This document shows, piece after piece, positions 29,741 through 39,492 of a stretch of DNA of 64,000 nucleotides. The DNA lies in contig BCGQ01000002.1 in NCBI GenBank assembly GCA_001599355.1, positions 943,554-1,007,553 on the forward strand, given 5' to 3'. The DNA is from Nakazawaea peltata (taxonomy: Eukaryota > Ascomycota > Pichiomycetes > Alaninales > Pachysolenaceae). Under the pieces are notes generated by a model. It was given only the letters and a program-made list of their open reading frames with translations, had not been told where the DNA came from and searched no databases. Position numbers and translations under genes: made by a program. Every line of letters starts with the position of its first letter. Positions within the stretch are counted from its first letter, which is position 1.

Positions 29741-32700
29741 ATGCCATTGAGTGAAAGAGAAGTGTTGCCGTTGAGTCTCCGTCCTTCCATCCGAGGAGTC
29801 GAGTACGCGCCTCTCGATATTTTACTCGAAAAGTACGCCTCCAATCCTAAGAAGCTCCGCTTCCTCCGGAATTATGAGCAATATTTCCGCGCCATCACGT
29901 CCGAGACTTCATATGGCCCGGCATCGTTCCATTCTGCGACTGATGCTGCCGATTACTTGAAGAAACATCGTATGTGGTTCCCATACTTGAGATTGGAGAC
30001 CTTAAGTCTCCCGACACCGGAGGATTTCGCCGCTCAACTGAGGCTGGCACTGGCCGCCAGACCAAGCACTAAGCTGGACGTCTCAGACACGCCTGTTGAC
30101 GGCCTAGATGCTGCCAATCTGACAACTACAACTACTAGAGAACAACTAGAAGAGCTTGCTGAAGCTTTAGAAACCAATTTCTTCAACTATTTGCATATTC
30201 CTTACACTTTCGGAGAACAGCCTATTCCTCCGTTAATCAACCACGTTTCCAACTCGATCGAAAGTGATATTTACATGGTCGGTGGGTTGACTTTGATGTC
30301 ACAAGATGAACAGATGGCTTTAATGCATGAATTGACCAATGACGGCTTGATTCCACTAGAAAATGTCCACGTTAACATGGATTACAATTTACCCATCCCA
30401 TTAAACAAGGAGATCATCAAGTCTCCATTCATGAAACCGAACCCGGACTTGTATGTATATTCATCTACTTCTCAGACAGTTATAAAGCCAGATTTACATC
30501 TTCGACTGGAACAACTGCGGTCTTGGAATCGTAAAAGACGTTCGATGCAAAGTGGAGTCGAACCAGAGGAGGAGGATGAACCTCTAGATCTCGATATCCC
30601 TCCACCTCTTTTAGCGGCTCACTCTTGTGTCATCTCTAAACGTCATATCTTCTATTATGGAGGTTTCGAACTCAAGACAAAGATCACTAGACACGATACT
30701 TCCACTACTGTCGATAAAGAGTTTGTCGTAAATAATGAGCTGTGGATTCTCGACGTGAGCACCTGTACTTTCAAACATGTCGCATTGAATGTCCACCCCA
30801 CTTTAACCACGAAGTTCCCTGGCCTGATTCCTCGGTTTGGTCATATCTGTGTTTCGGTCACTTTAGAAGAAATGAACTCGGTAGAAATGAAATCTGCTAA
30901 ACAAGATGCCATTTTATCGTCTAATGCCACCTCCAGCTCACTGCTGGAGTCAATTCGGAAAAATAGTATCATTGCGACAGGCTCCAATGAGTTCACAAAC
31001 CCGCTGTTGGTCTATATAATGGGAGGTTACAAAGAATCTAAGAATAAGAAAGACTTTATCCCATTGAATGATCTTTGGAAAATCGAACTTTTCGTCAATT
31101 TCGAGAACAAAAGATCCAATTTCATGAACTTTAACACTTCATCTTTACTGTATCCTATTGGTGACTTTGATTTAGATCATAGAAATTACGATGAGTTCCC
31201 TTCAAGTCGACACAGTGTGCGTTCCGATTGGACTTCCTCTGATTCTGAAACTGATGAAGAAGAACTGCCTCTCAAGCAACCCAAATCTCGTCGTTCATCT
31301 TCGTCAACTTCCAAACATAATGTTCCTCTTGATGAAGAAGGTGTATTTTCAGGTATTATTCGTAATGATAATCAAGAATGGCCAGATCCTCGTGGGTTTT
31401 TCGCTGGACTGCTTTTCGATAATTCTCAGTTATTTGAAGATTCGGTCAATTTCGATTCCTCCGAGTTCAACAGTGAACAAGATGCCTCTTCCACCACATT
31501 GCTGTCCCCAATTCCAAAAAGAGCAACTACTCTTCCTGGTTTTGGAGGAGTTAAACCAAGTAGTAGACCCGGGTCTCCTGGAGCTTTAGATTCCGGCTCG
31601 AATTCGCAATATTCTCCTAAGCTGTATTCTCCACTTTCGCCTAGTGCTGAACAACGGTTGCTTTCATCAACTTTGGGAGGAAGTAGTACCAGCAGTAAAA
31701 GGAGATCGGGGAAACCTCTGCAAACCCCATCGTCTTACTCTGGTACCCCTACGTCTCATCTAGGGCAGTTCAATACCCATCCAGTCAGAAAGACCTTAGT
31801 AATTCATGGCGGGTCCTCTTTCCAGTACAAAGTGGTCAATAACAAGGTAACCAATAAGCCTCAAAAGTACTCTAAAAAGAAGATCTTAGATGATTTATGG
31901 TGGTTCGATTTGATCCAAGAGAAATGGACCAAAATCTCCACATATATCCGTGACGAGAAACTGAGTGAGACTGGTGACCTGGATTTGAACCTGGACTTAC
32001 AATTAAGAGAACTGCAAGTGAAAAGATGTGGTCATACCCTGATCAAAATGGATAGTAGATACTTGGTTTTGATGGGGGGAGCATTACCAATTGACTTAGA
32101 ACATGAGAAGTATTTCCACGATTATAAAAAAGCATCTAGTGAGGAACTGAAATCATCTTCTAATCGCGATGGTATAGCTCAAAATCTCCTGTTCACTCCG
32201 ATGAGTCCAGTTCCAAGTAGTAATACACTGACGACAGCAGAATCCGAAGAAGGAACAACATCGCAGACAATGACAGCCGGATCTTCCTCCGAAAGCAATG
32301 CAGATTCAATGCAAGATGTCGTTGTGAAAAGAAAGGGCAAGAAGCGTACCAAGAGCAATCTGCCTGATGAAGAAGAAGCTTCTCTTCAGAAACTTATGGA
32401 GAAGAAAGCACCTCCTCTGGAAGATGGATATCATCGTCTTTTAATTCTTGATATGACAACCCAATTGTGGAGAACACTGAGGTATTTCCACAATTTCAAT
32501 GATAGAGCTAGAAATTACACAGAATCACCTCTTGAAAGTCTCCTGATGAAAACTCCCGGTTTTGATATCCAAAAGATTGCCCTGTCACTTCAGAAACTGT
32601 TCTTCAGTAACATTTGTGGTACTCTGGTGACCTTTGATTCTCGAATTTTCGTCATAGGAGGTGAATCTCGTCCTCATTTGCCTGAAGAGATCATGAAATT

Positions 32701-32782
32701 GAAGAAATCTTCCCTCAAAGATCAAGACATGCAAATCTTATTTGGATCTTTATGTGTATTTGAGATCCCCCTTGGAAAGTAG
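29741..32782 (+). CDS. Large kelch-repeat protein, Gpb1/Gpb2 (Krh)-like
   Basis: This 1013-residue protein has scattered kelch blades: IYMVGGL (~177), FYYGGF (~304), VYIMGGY (~425), VIHGGS (~687), VLMGGA (~776) and IFVIGGE (~969). Ser-rich, disordered insertions at ~490-680 and ~795-880 separate them. The spread of blades and the conserved N-terminal block (SIRGVEYAPLDILLEKY) resemble the yeast kelch proteins Gpb1/Gpb2, which restrain cAMP-PKA signalling downstream of the Gpa2 G protein. Other kelch families (Kel3, Mds3) are less likely, but the assignment is by layout only. The ATG at 29741 is used; a separate ATG ten bases earlier is in another frame. Confidence 0.8.
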   Translation: MPLSEREVLPLSLRPSIRGVEYAPLDILLEKYASNPKKLRFLRNYEQYFRAITSETSYGPASFHSATDAADYLKKHRMWFPYLRLETLSLPTPEDFAAQLRLALAARPSTKLDVSDTPVDGLDAANLTTTTTREQLEELAEALETNFFNYLHIPYTFGEQPIPPLINHVSNSIESDIYMVGGLTLMSQDEQMALMHELTNDGLIPLENVHVNMDYNLPIPLNKEIIKSPFMKPNPDLYVYSSTSQTVIKPDLHLRLEQLRSWNRKRRSMQSGVEPEEEDEPLDLDIPPPLLAAHSCVISKRHIFYYGGFELKTKITRHDTSTTVDKEFVVNNELWILDVSTCTFKHVALNVHPTLTTKFPGLIPRFGHICVSVTLEEMNSVEMKSAKQDAILSSNATSSSLLESIRKNSIIATGSNEFTNPLLVYIMGGYKESKNKKDFIPLNDLWKIELFVNFENKRSNFMNFNTSSLLYPIGDFDLDHRNYDEFPSSRHSVRSDWTSSDSETDEEELPLKQPKSRRSSSSTSKHNVPLDEEGVFSGIIRNDNQEWPDPRGFFAGLLFDNSQLFEDSVNFDSSEFNSEQDASSTTLLSPIPKRATTLPGFGGVKPSSRPGSPGALDSGSNSQYSPKLYSPLSPSAEQRLLSSTLGGSSTSSKRRSGKPLQTPSSYSGTPTSHLGQFNTHPVRKTLVIHGGSSFQYKVVNNKVTNKPQKYSKKKILDDLWWFDLIQEKWTKISTYIRDEKLSETGDLDLNLDLQLRELQVKRCGHTLIKMDSRYLVLMGGALPIDLEHEKYFHDYKKASSEELKSSSNRDGIAQNLLFTPMSPVPSSNTLTTAESEEGTTSQTMTAGSSSESNADSMQDVVVKRKGKKRTKSNLPDEEEASLQKLMEKKAPPLEDGYHRLLILDMTTQLWRTLRYFHNFNDRARNYTESPLESLLMKTPGFDIQKIALSLQKLFFSNICGTLVTFDSRIFVIGGESRPHLPEEIMKLKKSSLKDQDMQILFGSLCVFEIPLGK

Positions 32783-33048
32783 TGTACATAATATCAATAG
32801 ACGTTTGAGTTATCTCTAGTAGTGCGCAGTTTCCCAATTTCTCCATCGTAACTTTTCGGATAGCCACTGACAAATTTGCCCGCTCTGATTCGCTGCGCAT
32901 GCCCGGTTTTCTTGCCCGTAACTTGTTCCGAACTTCGCTCCCGAGAGTTGGCGTGGGGATGACCAAAAAGCTCAAAGAGGTTTTTGATATTTTATTTTAT
33001 TTAGTGATAGTTGATAGTTAGTTAATCGGTGTATAGATTCAGGATAAA

Positions 33049-33701
33049 ATGCTTGCTCAAAGATTAGGATTAGGATTGGCTATCAAGCCAGGTAAGTAGA
33101 TTATAGATATAGCAACGATGTGTAGTTGCAGTGTTGAGCTCATCAACTCTTTCGGTATCCGCCTAGGAGTCAACTGGCAGCCAATGGGATCAAATTTCCA
33201 TCCATGTTCTTAATACTAACTCGACGTCCAGTTTCAAGAAATGCCTTCGTCGCTAGAAGATTCCTTAACACTGTCAAGACATCTCATGAATACGAACAAG
33301 AGATCTTGGTTGCTCAACGTAAGAACAGACCAACCTCTCCTCATTTGACCATCTACCAACCACAATTGACATGGATCTTGTCCTCATTCCACAGAATCTC
33401 CGGTGTTTACTTAGCTGGTGGTTTCTATGCTTTGACTTGTGGTTATGCCTTCGCCAGTTTGAGCGGTTACGATGTCAGCACTCAACAAATCGTAGACTTT
33501 TACAGTACTCTGCCAGAGTACGTAAAGTACTTACTGAAGTCTGCTATGCTGTTCCCATTCTTCTTCCACTTTGCCAACGGTCTTAGACATTTGACTTGGG
33601 ATGCTGGTAAGGAGTTGACCATCAAGGGTGTCTACAGAACTGGTTACGCCATAATGGCCTTCACTGCCATTGTCGGTGGTGTATACTCCTTCTTGGTCTG
33701 A
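33049..33701 (+). CDS. SDH3: Succinate dehydrogenase cytochrome b subunit, spliced
   Basis: This 170-residue membrane anchor of respiratory complex II is encoded by exon 1 (33049-33091) and exon 2 (33232-33701). Splicing gives MLAQRLGLGLAIKPVSRNAFVARRFLNTVK, a good mitochondrial presequence. The mature protein has RPTSPHLTIYQPQLTW with the ubiquinone-site serine region SSFHRISG, the heme-ligand His region FFFHFANGLRHLTWD and GVYRTGYAIMAFTA. Three membrane helices are visible. An ATG at 33204 lies inside the intron and is not used. The two CTG codons fall in the second helix, where homologues have I/A and A/V. Confidence 0.96.
33092..33231 (+). other. SDH3 intron (140 nt)
   Basis: The donor GTAAGT is at 33092, TACTAAC at 33214-33220 and the acceptor AG at 33230-33231. 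The branch-acceptor gap is nine bases. It splits the presequence (phase 1), and removing it places the start directly on a mitochondrial leader. Confidence 0.94.
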
Positions 33702-33821
33702 ACATAAATCATTATTTATTATTTAATAATTCATCATATTCATTTTCGTATTTCAAGTGTAGAAAGATATGCTATGGGGTAAAAAAGTGATCTGTAGGAT
33801 TGTATGATCTGCTTGGGTCTT

Positions 33822-33827
33822 TATAAA
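33822..33827 (+). promoter_or_regulatory. TATA box before the secreted orphan gene
   Basis: TATAAA lies 55 bases before the ATG at 33882, within TTTATAAACAG. The gap from SDH3 is short, so this is probably the core promoter. Confidence 0.5.
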
Positions 33828-33881
33828 CAGAGCTTCACGGGAGATTTCTAGTTGAACTAAGTCTTTATCACTTTGTTTGCA

Positions 33882-34634
33882 ATGAAATTCTCTATTCTTT
33901 TACTCTATTTGAAGCTCTCAAGGGCCCTCCCTCTATATTTACATGCCCTTTCACAGAATGGGTCGAATATTTCGGTGGTTGAGACTCCTGATCTTCTTGA
34001 TAGCTGGGAACAAACAGGAGTAGTATACATTCTGCTGACAGACGAATTATGTGGTGAAGATATCCCCTTTGAGACCAAAGATATCACCTCAGAATTGGTC
34101 TTGGATATGGCCAAATTACCTAAAATGGGGGAGAAGAAATACTGTGTCTCTGGAGTGAAGAACTCTAGAGTAGAATCAAAGGCAAGTTTGAGAGCACCTG
34201 TATCTCCTTGCTTAGACAGCTCTTTAGGAGACGGAGGTAGCATCTCCAAAGGTTTATCGATTTCTGTTAGTTTGGGGGGTTCGATCTCTGCAGGTTTAGC
34301 CGATCCATTATTTAATTTAATTAGTCTTAGTGGGGGGATAGATGGGAGTGTTGGGGTGGGTCTCTCATTCAGTCATTCATGTACAGCAGCTGCAGGGGAT
34401 TCTATTCAAATGTGGATGACTCCAATGGTAGGTGTCACAGATTTCGAATACAGAACCTACTACAAATGGAGAGGTAACAAACATTCCTTCTCTGATCTAA
34501 AGAAAATTAGGGGTTTCGAATTTCCAGTGGGTAAATTACAGCCAGCTGTACAATGTTTGAAGGGGGAATATGCAGATTGTGGTGCATTAGTAGTTCAAAA
34601 CTTTGAGATTCCATTAAAGCAGGATCTCAATTAA
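33882..34634 (+). CDS. Secreted cysteine-containing protein of unknown function
   Basis: I do not recognise this 250-residue protein. It starts with a signal peptide (MKFSILLLYLKLSRALP; ATG at 33882). The mature part has six cysteines (near LCGED, KYCVSG, SPCLDSS, HSCTAAA, QCLKGE, ADCGAL), enough for three disulfides. The centre (~115-175) is an unusual Gly/Ser tract with strict alternation of small polar and hydrophobic residues (ISVSLGGSISAGL, VGVGLSFSHS), the pattern of amphipathic beta strands. There is no membrane helix after the signal and no GPI-anchor tail. Neighbours are housekeeping genes, so context gives no clue. A wall or extracellular role is likely; nothing more specific is supported. 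Confidence 0.8.
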   Translation: MKFSILLLYLKLSRALPLYLHALSQNGSNISVVETPDLLDSWEQTGVVYILLTDELCGEDIPFETKDITSELVLDMAKLPKMGEKKYCVSGVKNSRVESKASLRAPVSPCLDSSLGDGGSISKGLSISVSLGGSISAGLADPLFNLISLSGGIDGSVGVGLSFSHSCTAAAGDSIQMWMTPMVGVTDFEYRTYYKWRGNKHSFSDLKKIRGFEFPVGKLQPAVQCLKGEYADCGALVVQNFEIPLKQDLN

Positions 34635-35035
34635 GCGTGTACAAATTTGACTCCATAAGATTTAATGTCCTAAAGATTGATTTTCAACAGATAAAAAAGG
34701 GGATATAAAAATTATATAAAGAAAAGGAAGAAAAAGTGATAGATTTTGTAGGATTTTAATTGGAGATAATATGGGGAGAGTGGAGGAGATTGGATGATCA
34801 TTCAGATAAGAGCCACCTTTCGTCACCTCTATCCCAATTTGACTGCCCCCCCTTTAACCCTCCTCCATACCTCCTCACTCCCGGCTCTTCTCGCTCTTCT
34901 CGCTCACCCTGCGTATCTTCGTGCCCTGATAAGAACCACACAAAAAAATCTCAATTAACTTTTTTATCTCAAAAACAGTGCAAAAACACTAAAGAAAGTG
35001 CAAACAGGTGGGGTCCCAATAGAAGAGGAATCAAA
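34635..35035. other. Intergenic leader of SYN8
   Basis: No gene is seen. An open frame continues upstream of the SYN8 ATG (34760-35035) but has no ATG and is low complexity (Ser/Pro/Arg), so I treat it as promoter and 5' leader. Confidence 0.6.
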
Positions 35036-35935
35036 ATGAGTGTGAATTTATCAATCAGAAGAGTACGATTATTGATCGAAGAAATCAACGATATGGTAGA
35101 AGAAAAAGTACGGCTTGCACATATATCAGAGACTACTCATGATGGCGACATACCCGATGATGAGAGCAAGAGCATCTTGGATAATTTGGAGTCGATCAAA
35201 AAGTTGATATCTAATGTGGATTCGGAGTTGTTGTACAATTTAAAAGAGTACGAGAAGAATAAAGATATGTTAATTAAGGAAAAAGAAGAGTTTGATGATT
35301 TGATTGTGCATTTAGCACGACAACATGACGATGGCGTTCTCTTCTTTGGCAAGTCATCTAATGCATTACAGACGTTTAAATTAGGACCTTTAAAGTGTGT
35401 TCAGGAAGCTGAGAGGAGAAAAATAGAAGAAGAAACGCAAAAGACAGTCAAACAAAAGAAATCTGTGAGATTTAAAGAATCATTGATTGACCCTCCATCA
35501 GGTTCAGGCATAATATCGACTACAGATATCACCCAAGGTACAGAATTACAATCTCTGAAACAGAATTTATTCCTGTCTACTCAGGAAGAAGATACCAGTT
35601 CAATTAATAGTAGCATTCAATCGTTCGATGACTTGTCCAACAGACAAATTTTCATCAGCAATGAACAAGAATTCCTTCAACAAGATTCAATGATCGAATC
35701 TCTCTCAGATTCTGTCCGCCGCCAAAGAGAGATGGGTCTAGCCATCAACGAAGAACTGGAAGATCATCTCATAATTCTTAATGACCTCGAGCGTATGATC
35801 GATGGAACTTCTGATAAATTAGATCGTGGACTCAAACGTTTAGACAAAGTTAACACCAAACTTCGAGAAAACGCCCATCTCGTCACCATCCTTACCCTCC
35901 TCTTCATCCTCATCCTACTCTTAGTCCTATTTTAA
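35036..35935 (+). CDS. SYN8: Endosomal Qc-SNARE (Syn8-like)
   Basis: This is a 299-residue tail-anchored SNARE. The N-terminal helical region MSVNLSIRRVRLLIEEINDMVEEK matches Syn8. A disordered middle leads to the SNARE motif (~215-275: QDSMIESLSDSVRRQREMGLAINEE...) and a C-terminal membrane anchor (LVTILTLLFILILLLVLF). Syn8 acts in endosome and vacuole fusion. The position expected to hold the zero-layer glutamine appears to be His (EDHLIILNDLE) and the preceding layer is a CTG (Ala). This is unusual for the class but consistent with the known drift of Syn8. The start is the ATG at 35036. Confidence 0.85.
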   Translation: MSVNLSIRRVRLLIEEINDMVEEKVRLAHISETTHDGDIPDDESKSILDNLESIKKLISNVDSELLYNLKEYEKNKDMLIKEKEEFDDLIVHLARQHDDGVLFFGKSSNALQTFKLGPLKCVQEAERRKIEEETQKTVKQKKSVRFKESLIDPPSGSGIISTTDITQGTELQSLKQNLFLSTQEEDTSSINSSIQSFDDLSNRQIFISNEQEFLQQDSMIESLSDSVRRQREMGLAINEELEDHLIILNDLERMIDGTSDKLDRGLKRLDKVNTKLRENAHLVTILTLLFILILLLVLF

Positions 35936-36249
35936 CCACACACAATCTATATTTAGAAAAGTCGTGCACAATGTCCGTTTACTTTTACCCCTTTCAGTAC
36001 TTAAGGGGCTGCATCAATTTTTTTCTTCTCATTTCCAGCTGATGTCACTTGAAATTGGCTTCGACGAGCTTTTTTTAGTATATAAACGAGCAGATATAAT
36101 TGAAAAGAGCATAACCTGGACACTTAAATACGTGATCTGGAAGCTGTAGTAGACGTACAAGTCAGATAAGACCCTACTTTTGCCAAATCAATTTTCGATT
36201 CCACACCGCCATTTAGCTCATCTCACGCGTCGGTTTTATAAAGAGAGAA
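35936..36249. other. SYN8/UAP1 intergenic region
   Basis: No gene is seen in these 314 bases. TATAAA-type sequences occur at ~36079 (TATATAAACGAG) and just before the UAP1 start (TTTTATAAAGAG). Confidence 0.5.
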
Positions 36250-37698
36250 ATGTCCATCGATATCAAACAACTGTTCATTGATCTGGGGCAAGGGCATTTG
36301 TTCCTGGAATGGGAGTCACTTTCTGAGAAGGAGCAGCTCCTGTTACTTGATCAGCTTGCTCAATTTGGTGATCCCGCCGCCTTATTGACCTCGGTCAAAG
36401 CAGCCATTTCTTTATCCAAATCCAATTTGTCATCTACTAAGGAAGTTGAACCTTTGCCAAAGGACAGTTACGCTTGTTTGCTGGATGAGAGACCTGAACA
36501 AATCTCTCAATGGGAGACTGAAGGTTTAAGATTAGTCAACAATGGTGAAGTTGGTGTTATTCTTATGGCAGGAGGTCAAGGTTCTAGATTGGGATCCTCT
36601 AGTCCTAAGGGATGTTACGATATCAATTTGCCATCTCATAAGTCGCTTTTCCAATTACATCTGGAGAAGATTAGAAAGATTGTGGAGTTGTCCAACGAAA
36701 AGTTCGGCAACAACAACGGTAGAATAGCTTTCTACATCATGACCTCTTTGCCAACTAGAAAAGAGACCGAAGATTTCTTCCAATCCAACAAATATTTTGG
36801 ATTACTGAAGGAGGATGTCATTTTCTTCAATCAAGGAACTTTGCCTGTCTTTACCGAGGATGGTGATAAGTTGTACATGGAGACCAAGAGCTCTATTTGT
36901 GAGAGTCCCGACGGGAATGGTGGTTTCTACAAAGCCATTCATAAATCAAATTTGTTACAAGATTTCTCCGAAAGAAAGATCAAGTATATTCACATGTTCT
37001 GTGTGGACAACTGTTTGGCTAAAGTGGCTGATCCGGTATTTATTGGGTGGTCTAAGCTCAACAACTATGATTTATCCACCAAAGTAGTCAGAAAGAGAAA
37101 TGCAACTGAAAAAGTAGGTCTCATTGTCTTGGATCAAGAGAAACAATGTCCATGTGTTATCGAGTACTCTGAGATCTCACAAGAATTGAGTGAGAAACTG
37201 AATCCTGATGGTTCCTTATACTTGAGATCAGCAAATATCGTCAACCATTGTTACAGTGTTGAATTATTAGAGCGTGAGATTGAGAAATGGATCCTGTCTC
37301 AAGAATATTTACCGTTCCACATTGCCCATAAAAAGATCCCACATTATGACACGACCACTGGACAGTTTGTGAAGCCAGAGGAACCAAATGGGATCAAATT
37401 GGAACAGTTCATCTTCGATGTGTTCCCAGCTATCCCATTGAGCAGATTCGGATGCATGGAAGTTGACAGAACAGAGGAATTCAGTCCTTTAAAGAACGGG
37501 CCAGGTAGTGCTAATGACTGTCCAGAGACAGCCAGATTACATAGTTTACAATTGGGAACCAAATGGGTGGTTGCCAGTGGTGGAAAGTTGGTAAGTGAAG
37601 ATGCTCTTGTCGAGGTTAGTCCATTGTCCAGTTATGCTGGTGAAGGGTTGCATGACAAGGTCAATGGTCACCTCTTCAAAGATGGTGATATTGTATAG
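36250..37698 (+). CDS. QRI1: UDP-N-acetylglucosamine pyrophosphorylase
   Basis: This 482-residue enzyme makes UDP-GlcNAc from UTP and GlcNAc-1-phosphate for chitin, N-glycans and GPI anchors. The nucleotide-binding signature is VILMAGGQGSRLGSSSPKGC, followed by SPDGNGGFYKA, CVDNCLAKVADPVFIG, EPNGIKLEQFIFDVFP and EFSPLKNGPGSANDCPETAR, all hallmarks of Uap1/Qri1. No targeting signal is seen (cytosolic). Codon 12, CTG, is the alanine of the family AGQ motif near the N-terminus (FID.GQGHLF). The gene is complete and single-exon. Confidence 0.97.
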   Translation: MSIDIKQLFIDLGQGHLFLEWESLSEKEQLLLLDQLAQFGDPAALLTSVKAAISLSKSNLSSTKEVEPLPKDSYACLLDERPEQISQWETEGLRLVNNGEVGVILMAGGQGSRLGSSSPKGCYDINLPSHKSLFQLHLEKIRKIVELSNEKFGNNNGRIAFYIMTSLPTRKETEDFFQSNKYFGLLKEDVIFFNQGTLPVFTEDGDKLYMETKSSICESPDGNGGFYKAIHKSNLLQDFSERKIKYIHMFCVDNCLAKVADPVFIGWSKLNNYDLSTKVVRKRNATEKVGLIVLDQEKQCPCVIEYSEISQELSEKLNPDGSLYLRSANIVNHCYSVELLEREIEKWILSQEYLPFHIAHKKIPHYDTTTGQFVKPEEPNGIKLEQFIFDVFPAIPLSRFGCMEVDRTEEFSPLKNGPGSANDCPETARLHSLQLGTKWVVASGGKLVSEDALVEVSPLSSYAGEGLHDKVNGHLFKDGDIV

Positions 37699-38371
37699 AA
37701 AAGGTCGTGGAATAAATATCAAACGATAAGATAAGAAAAATTGTAGTACGGCGCACGCAGGGCAGAGGGCAGAAAATATAAGGGAAAAAAAACAAAGAAA
37801 AGCAGAGGAATGATCTGATATAAATTGGGGACAATAGAAAGGGAGGGGAAAATCGGTGGGAAATTTAGCGAATTTAAAGGGGATTTAAAGGGAAATCAAA
37901 GGAAATTTAGAAGGATGTTCGGAGAGATCGTTTAGAAGGAACATTTAACGAATTTATTATTGTAGACAGATAAATGTTATGAGATTTTTGTAGTGGATGA
38001 GGTTAAGGCAGTCACAATAATTCTCCTAGAAGTCTCTATGTTTGTTCGACCCACTCCTCCCCCGTCTCTTCGTTCCTTCGTTCGTTCGCCCCCTCCCTCA
38101 TCTTCCTCTGTTCGTTCGCTTCCCTCTCCCACACCCCTTCGTTCCCTCATAGTCTCCCTCCATTTCCTCTGTCCCCACCTGTTGTTCTCCCCACCTGTCT
38201 CCTCGCGTTTTCTCTTCCCTCTCTTGCCCTCTACCTCCTCTTGCCCTGCCCAGCCTCGCGCGCTGCCCCCCTCAGAAAAGCCCAGAACAAATCGGGAGAA
38301 CTTTTTTTCACCACCATAAAAATGGAGATAGAGGTGATTAATCGACAGTTTTGACGGCAGGCCTTGTCAGA
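37699..38371. other. Intergenic region with strand-asymmetric pyrimidine tract
   Basis: In this 673-base region the first half is purine-rich (AAGGGG/AAATTTAG-type repeats at 37830-37910). The second half (38050-38275) is almost pure pyrimidine on the plus strand, with TTCGTTCG repeats. The open frame covering it encodes biased Ser/Pro/Leu sequence and is not credible as a gene. It is the likely promoter of the downstream J-protein gene. Confidence 0.55.
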
Positions 38372-39448
38372 ATGACCGACTACACAGCGGAACAAGAGAA
38401 ACATGTCAAATCCATACTAGAAATCGATCGTAATGACTACTACAAGCTTCTTCAAGTGGAAAAAGGTGCCTCCGAGACAGAGATCAAAAAATCGTACCGC
38501 AAATTGCTGATCAAATTACACCCCGACAAGAACAAGCACCCAAAATCTTCGGAACTGTTCAAAAAAGTGCTGAAACTGTTCGAAGTATTGGGAGACTCCG
38601 ATAAGAAACGTATATATGATCAAACTGGATATGACCCAGACTCTCGTGGAGGGTTTGGAGGAGGAGCGTCCTCGGGAGCATCATCCGGTTTCTACAACGG
38701 AGCTGGAGGTGGCGGTAACCCATTCATGAGACGTGGCGGCGGCGGTATGTACCCTGGAGGAGGAGCTCAACTGTTTGATGCTGAAGATTTACTTAATTTC
38801 ATGTTTGGAGGTGGAGCTCCAGGTGGAACTCTGTTCAATACTGGAAATGGATTCACTTTCAGTTTCGGAGGACCTTCTGGATTCGGAGGAGCTTCCCCAT
38901 TCGCATCTGCATTCCAACAACAATATGCTCGTCAACAACTGCACCAACAACAGCAAAGACAGAGACAGAGACAACAAGGACAAGCCACCAACTCAGATCA
39001 ACTCAAAGATACTCTCAGGCAATTATTACCGATCTTGCTCTTCCTTCTCATCCCACTTCTAACAACATTTTTCGGTGGAGAAGAATCAGAGACATTCTCA
39101 GCTACAGGATCCAAATTGCCCAAGTTCTCTTTCGAACTGCAACCCTCATTACCTATCCAGAGATTCACCTCCAAATATAAAATCCCATACTACATTAATG
39201 AGAAAACTTTCACCACCAATGGAGGTTACCAAGATCTGGAGAGTGCCAAATTGAAGACCTTGGATAAGCGTGTCGAACACAAGTACATCAACGACTTGAA
39301 ATACAAATGCCATAAAGAGAATCTCCAGAAACAGGACGCCATAGAAGACTCTCATTTCTTCTTCATCGTCAACGAGAAGAAACTAGCAGAGCTGCATGCC
39401 ATGGAGACCCCTAGCTGTGATCGTTTATCCAGTTTAGGGTTACTCTGA
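38372..39448 (+). CDS. HLJ1: ER-membrane J-domain co-chaperone (Hlj1/DNAJB12-like)
   Basis: This 358-residue protein has a J domain (~23-90) with the HPD at residues 50-52, a Gly-rich linker (~98-200) with LFDAEDLLNFMFGG, a single membrane segment (~215-235) and a C-terminal region typical of DNAJB12/14 (FELQPSLPIQRFTSKYKIPYYIN). Such proteins recruit Hsp70 to the cytosolic face of the ER for degradation of membrane proteins. It is longer than S. cerevisiae Hlj1 (224), which lacks much of the tail. Codons 46, 62 and 69, all CTG, occupy the alanines of KLA, EAF and RAF in the J-domain consensus. Confidence 0.9.
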   Translation: MTDYTAEQEKHVKSILEIDRNDYYKLLQVEKGASETEIKKSYRKLLIKLHPDKNKHPKSSELFKKVLKLFEVLGDSDKKRIYDQTGYDPDSRGGFGGGASSGASSGFYNGAGGGGNPFMRRGGGGMYPGGGAQLFDAEDLLNFMFGGGAPGGTLFNTGNGFTFSFGGPSGFGGASPFASAFQQQYARQQLHQQQQRQRQRQQGQATNSDQLKDTLRQLLPILLFLLIPLLTTFFGGEESETFSATGSKLPKFSFELQPSLPIQRFTSKYKIPYYINEKTFTTNGGYQDLESAKLKTLDKRVEHKYINDLKYKCHKENLQKQDAIEDSHFFFIVNEKKLAELHAMETPSCDRLSSLGLL

Positions 39449-39492
39449 ATACAAAGTACATATCTATAATAAATAATTCATTACGTTCTATA

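Noticed and set aside
33204-33231. ATG at 33204 as the SDH3 start
   Set aside because: It lies between the donor and the TACTAAC/AG of a clear intron; the spliced leader from 33049 is a better mitochondrial presequence.
34760-35035. 92-residue N-terminal extension of SYN8
   Set aside because: It would need a TTG start and encodes low-complexity Ser/Pro sequence; the conserved Syn8 N-terminus begins at the ATG at 35036.
37993-38319. Open frame through a pyrimidine tract
   Set aside because: The open frame results from C/T-rich DNA lacking stop trinucleotides; the encoded Ser/Pro/Leu sequence is biased and has no family features.
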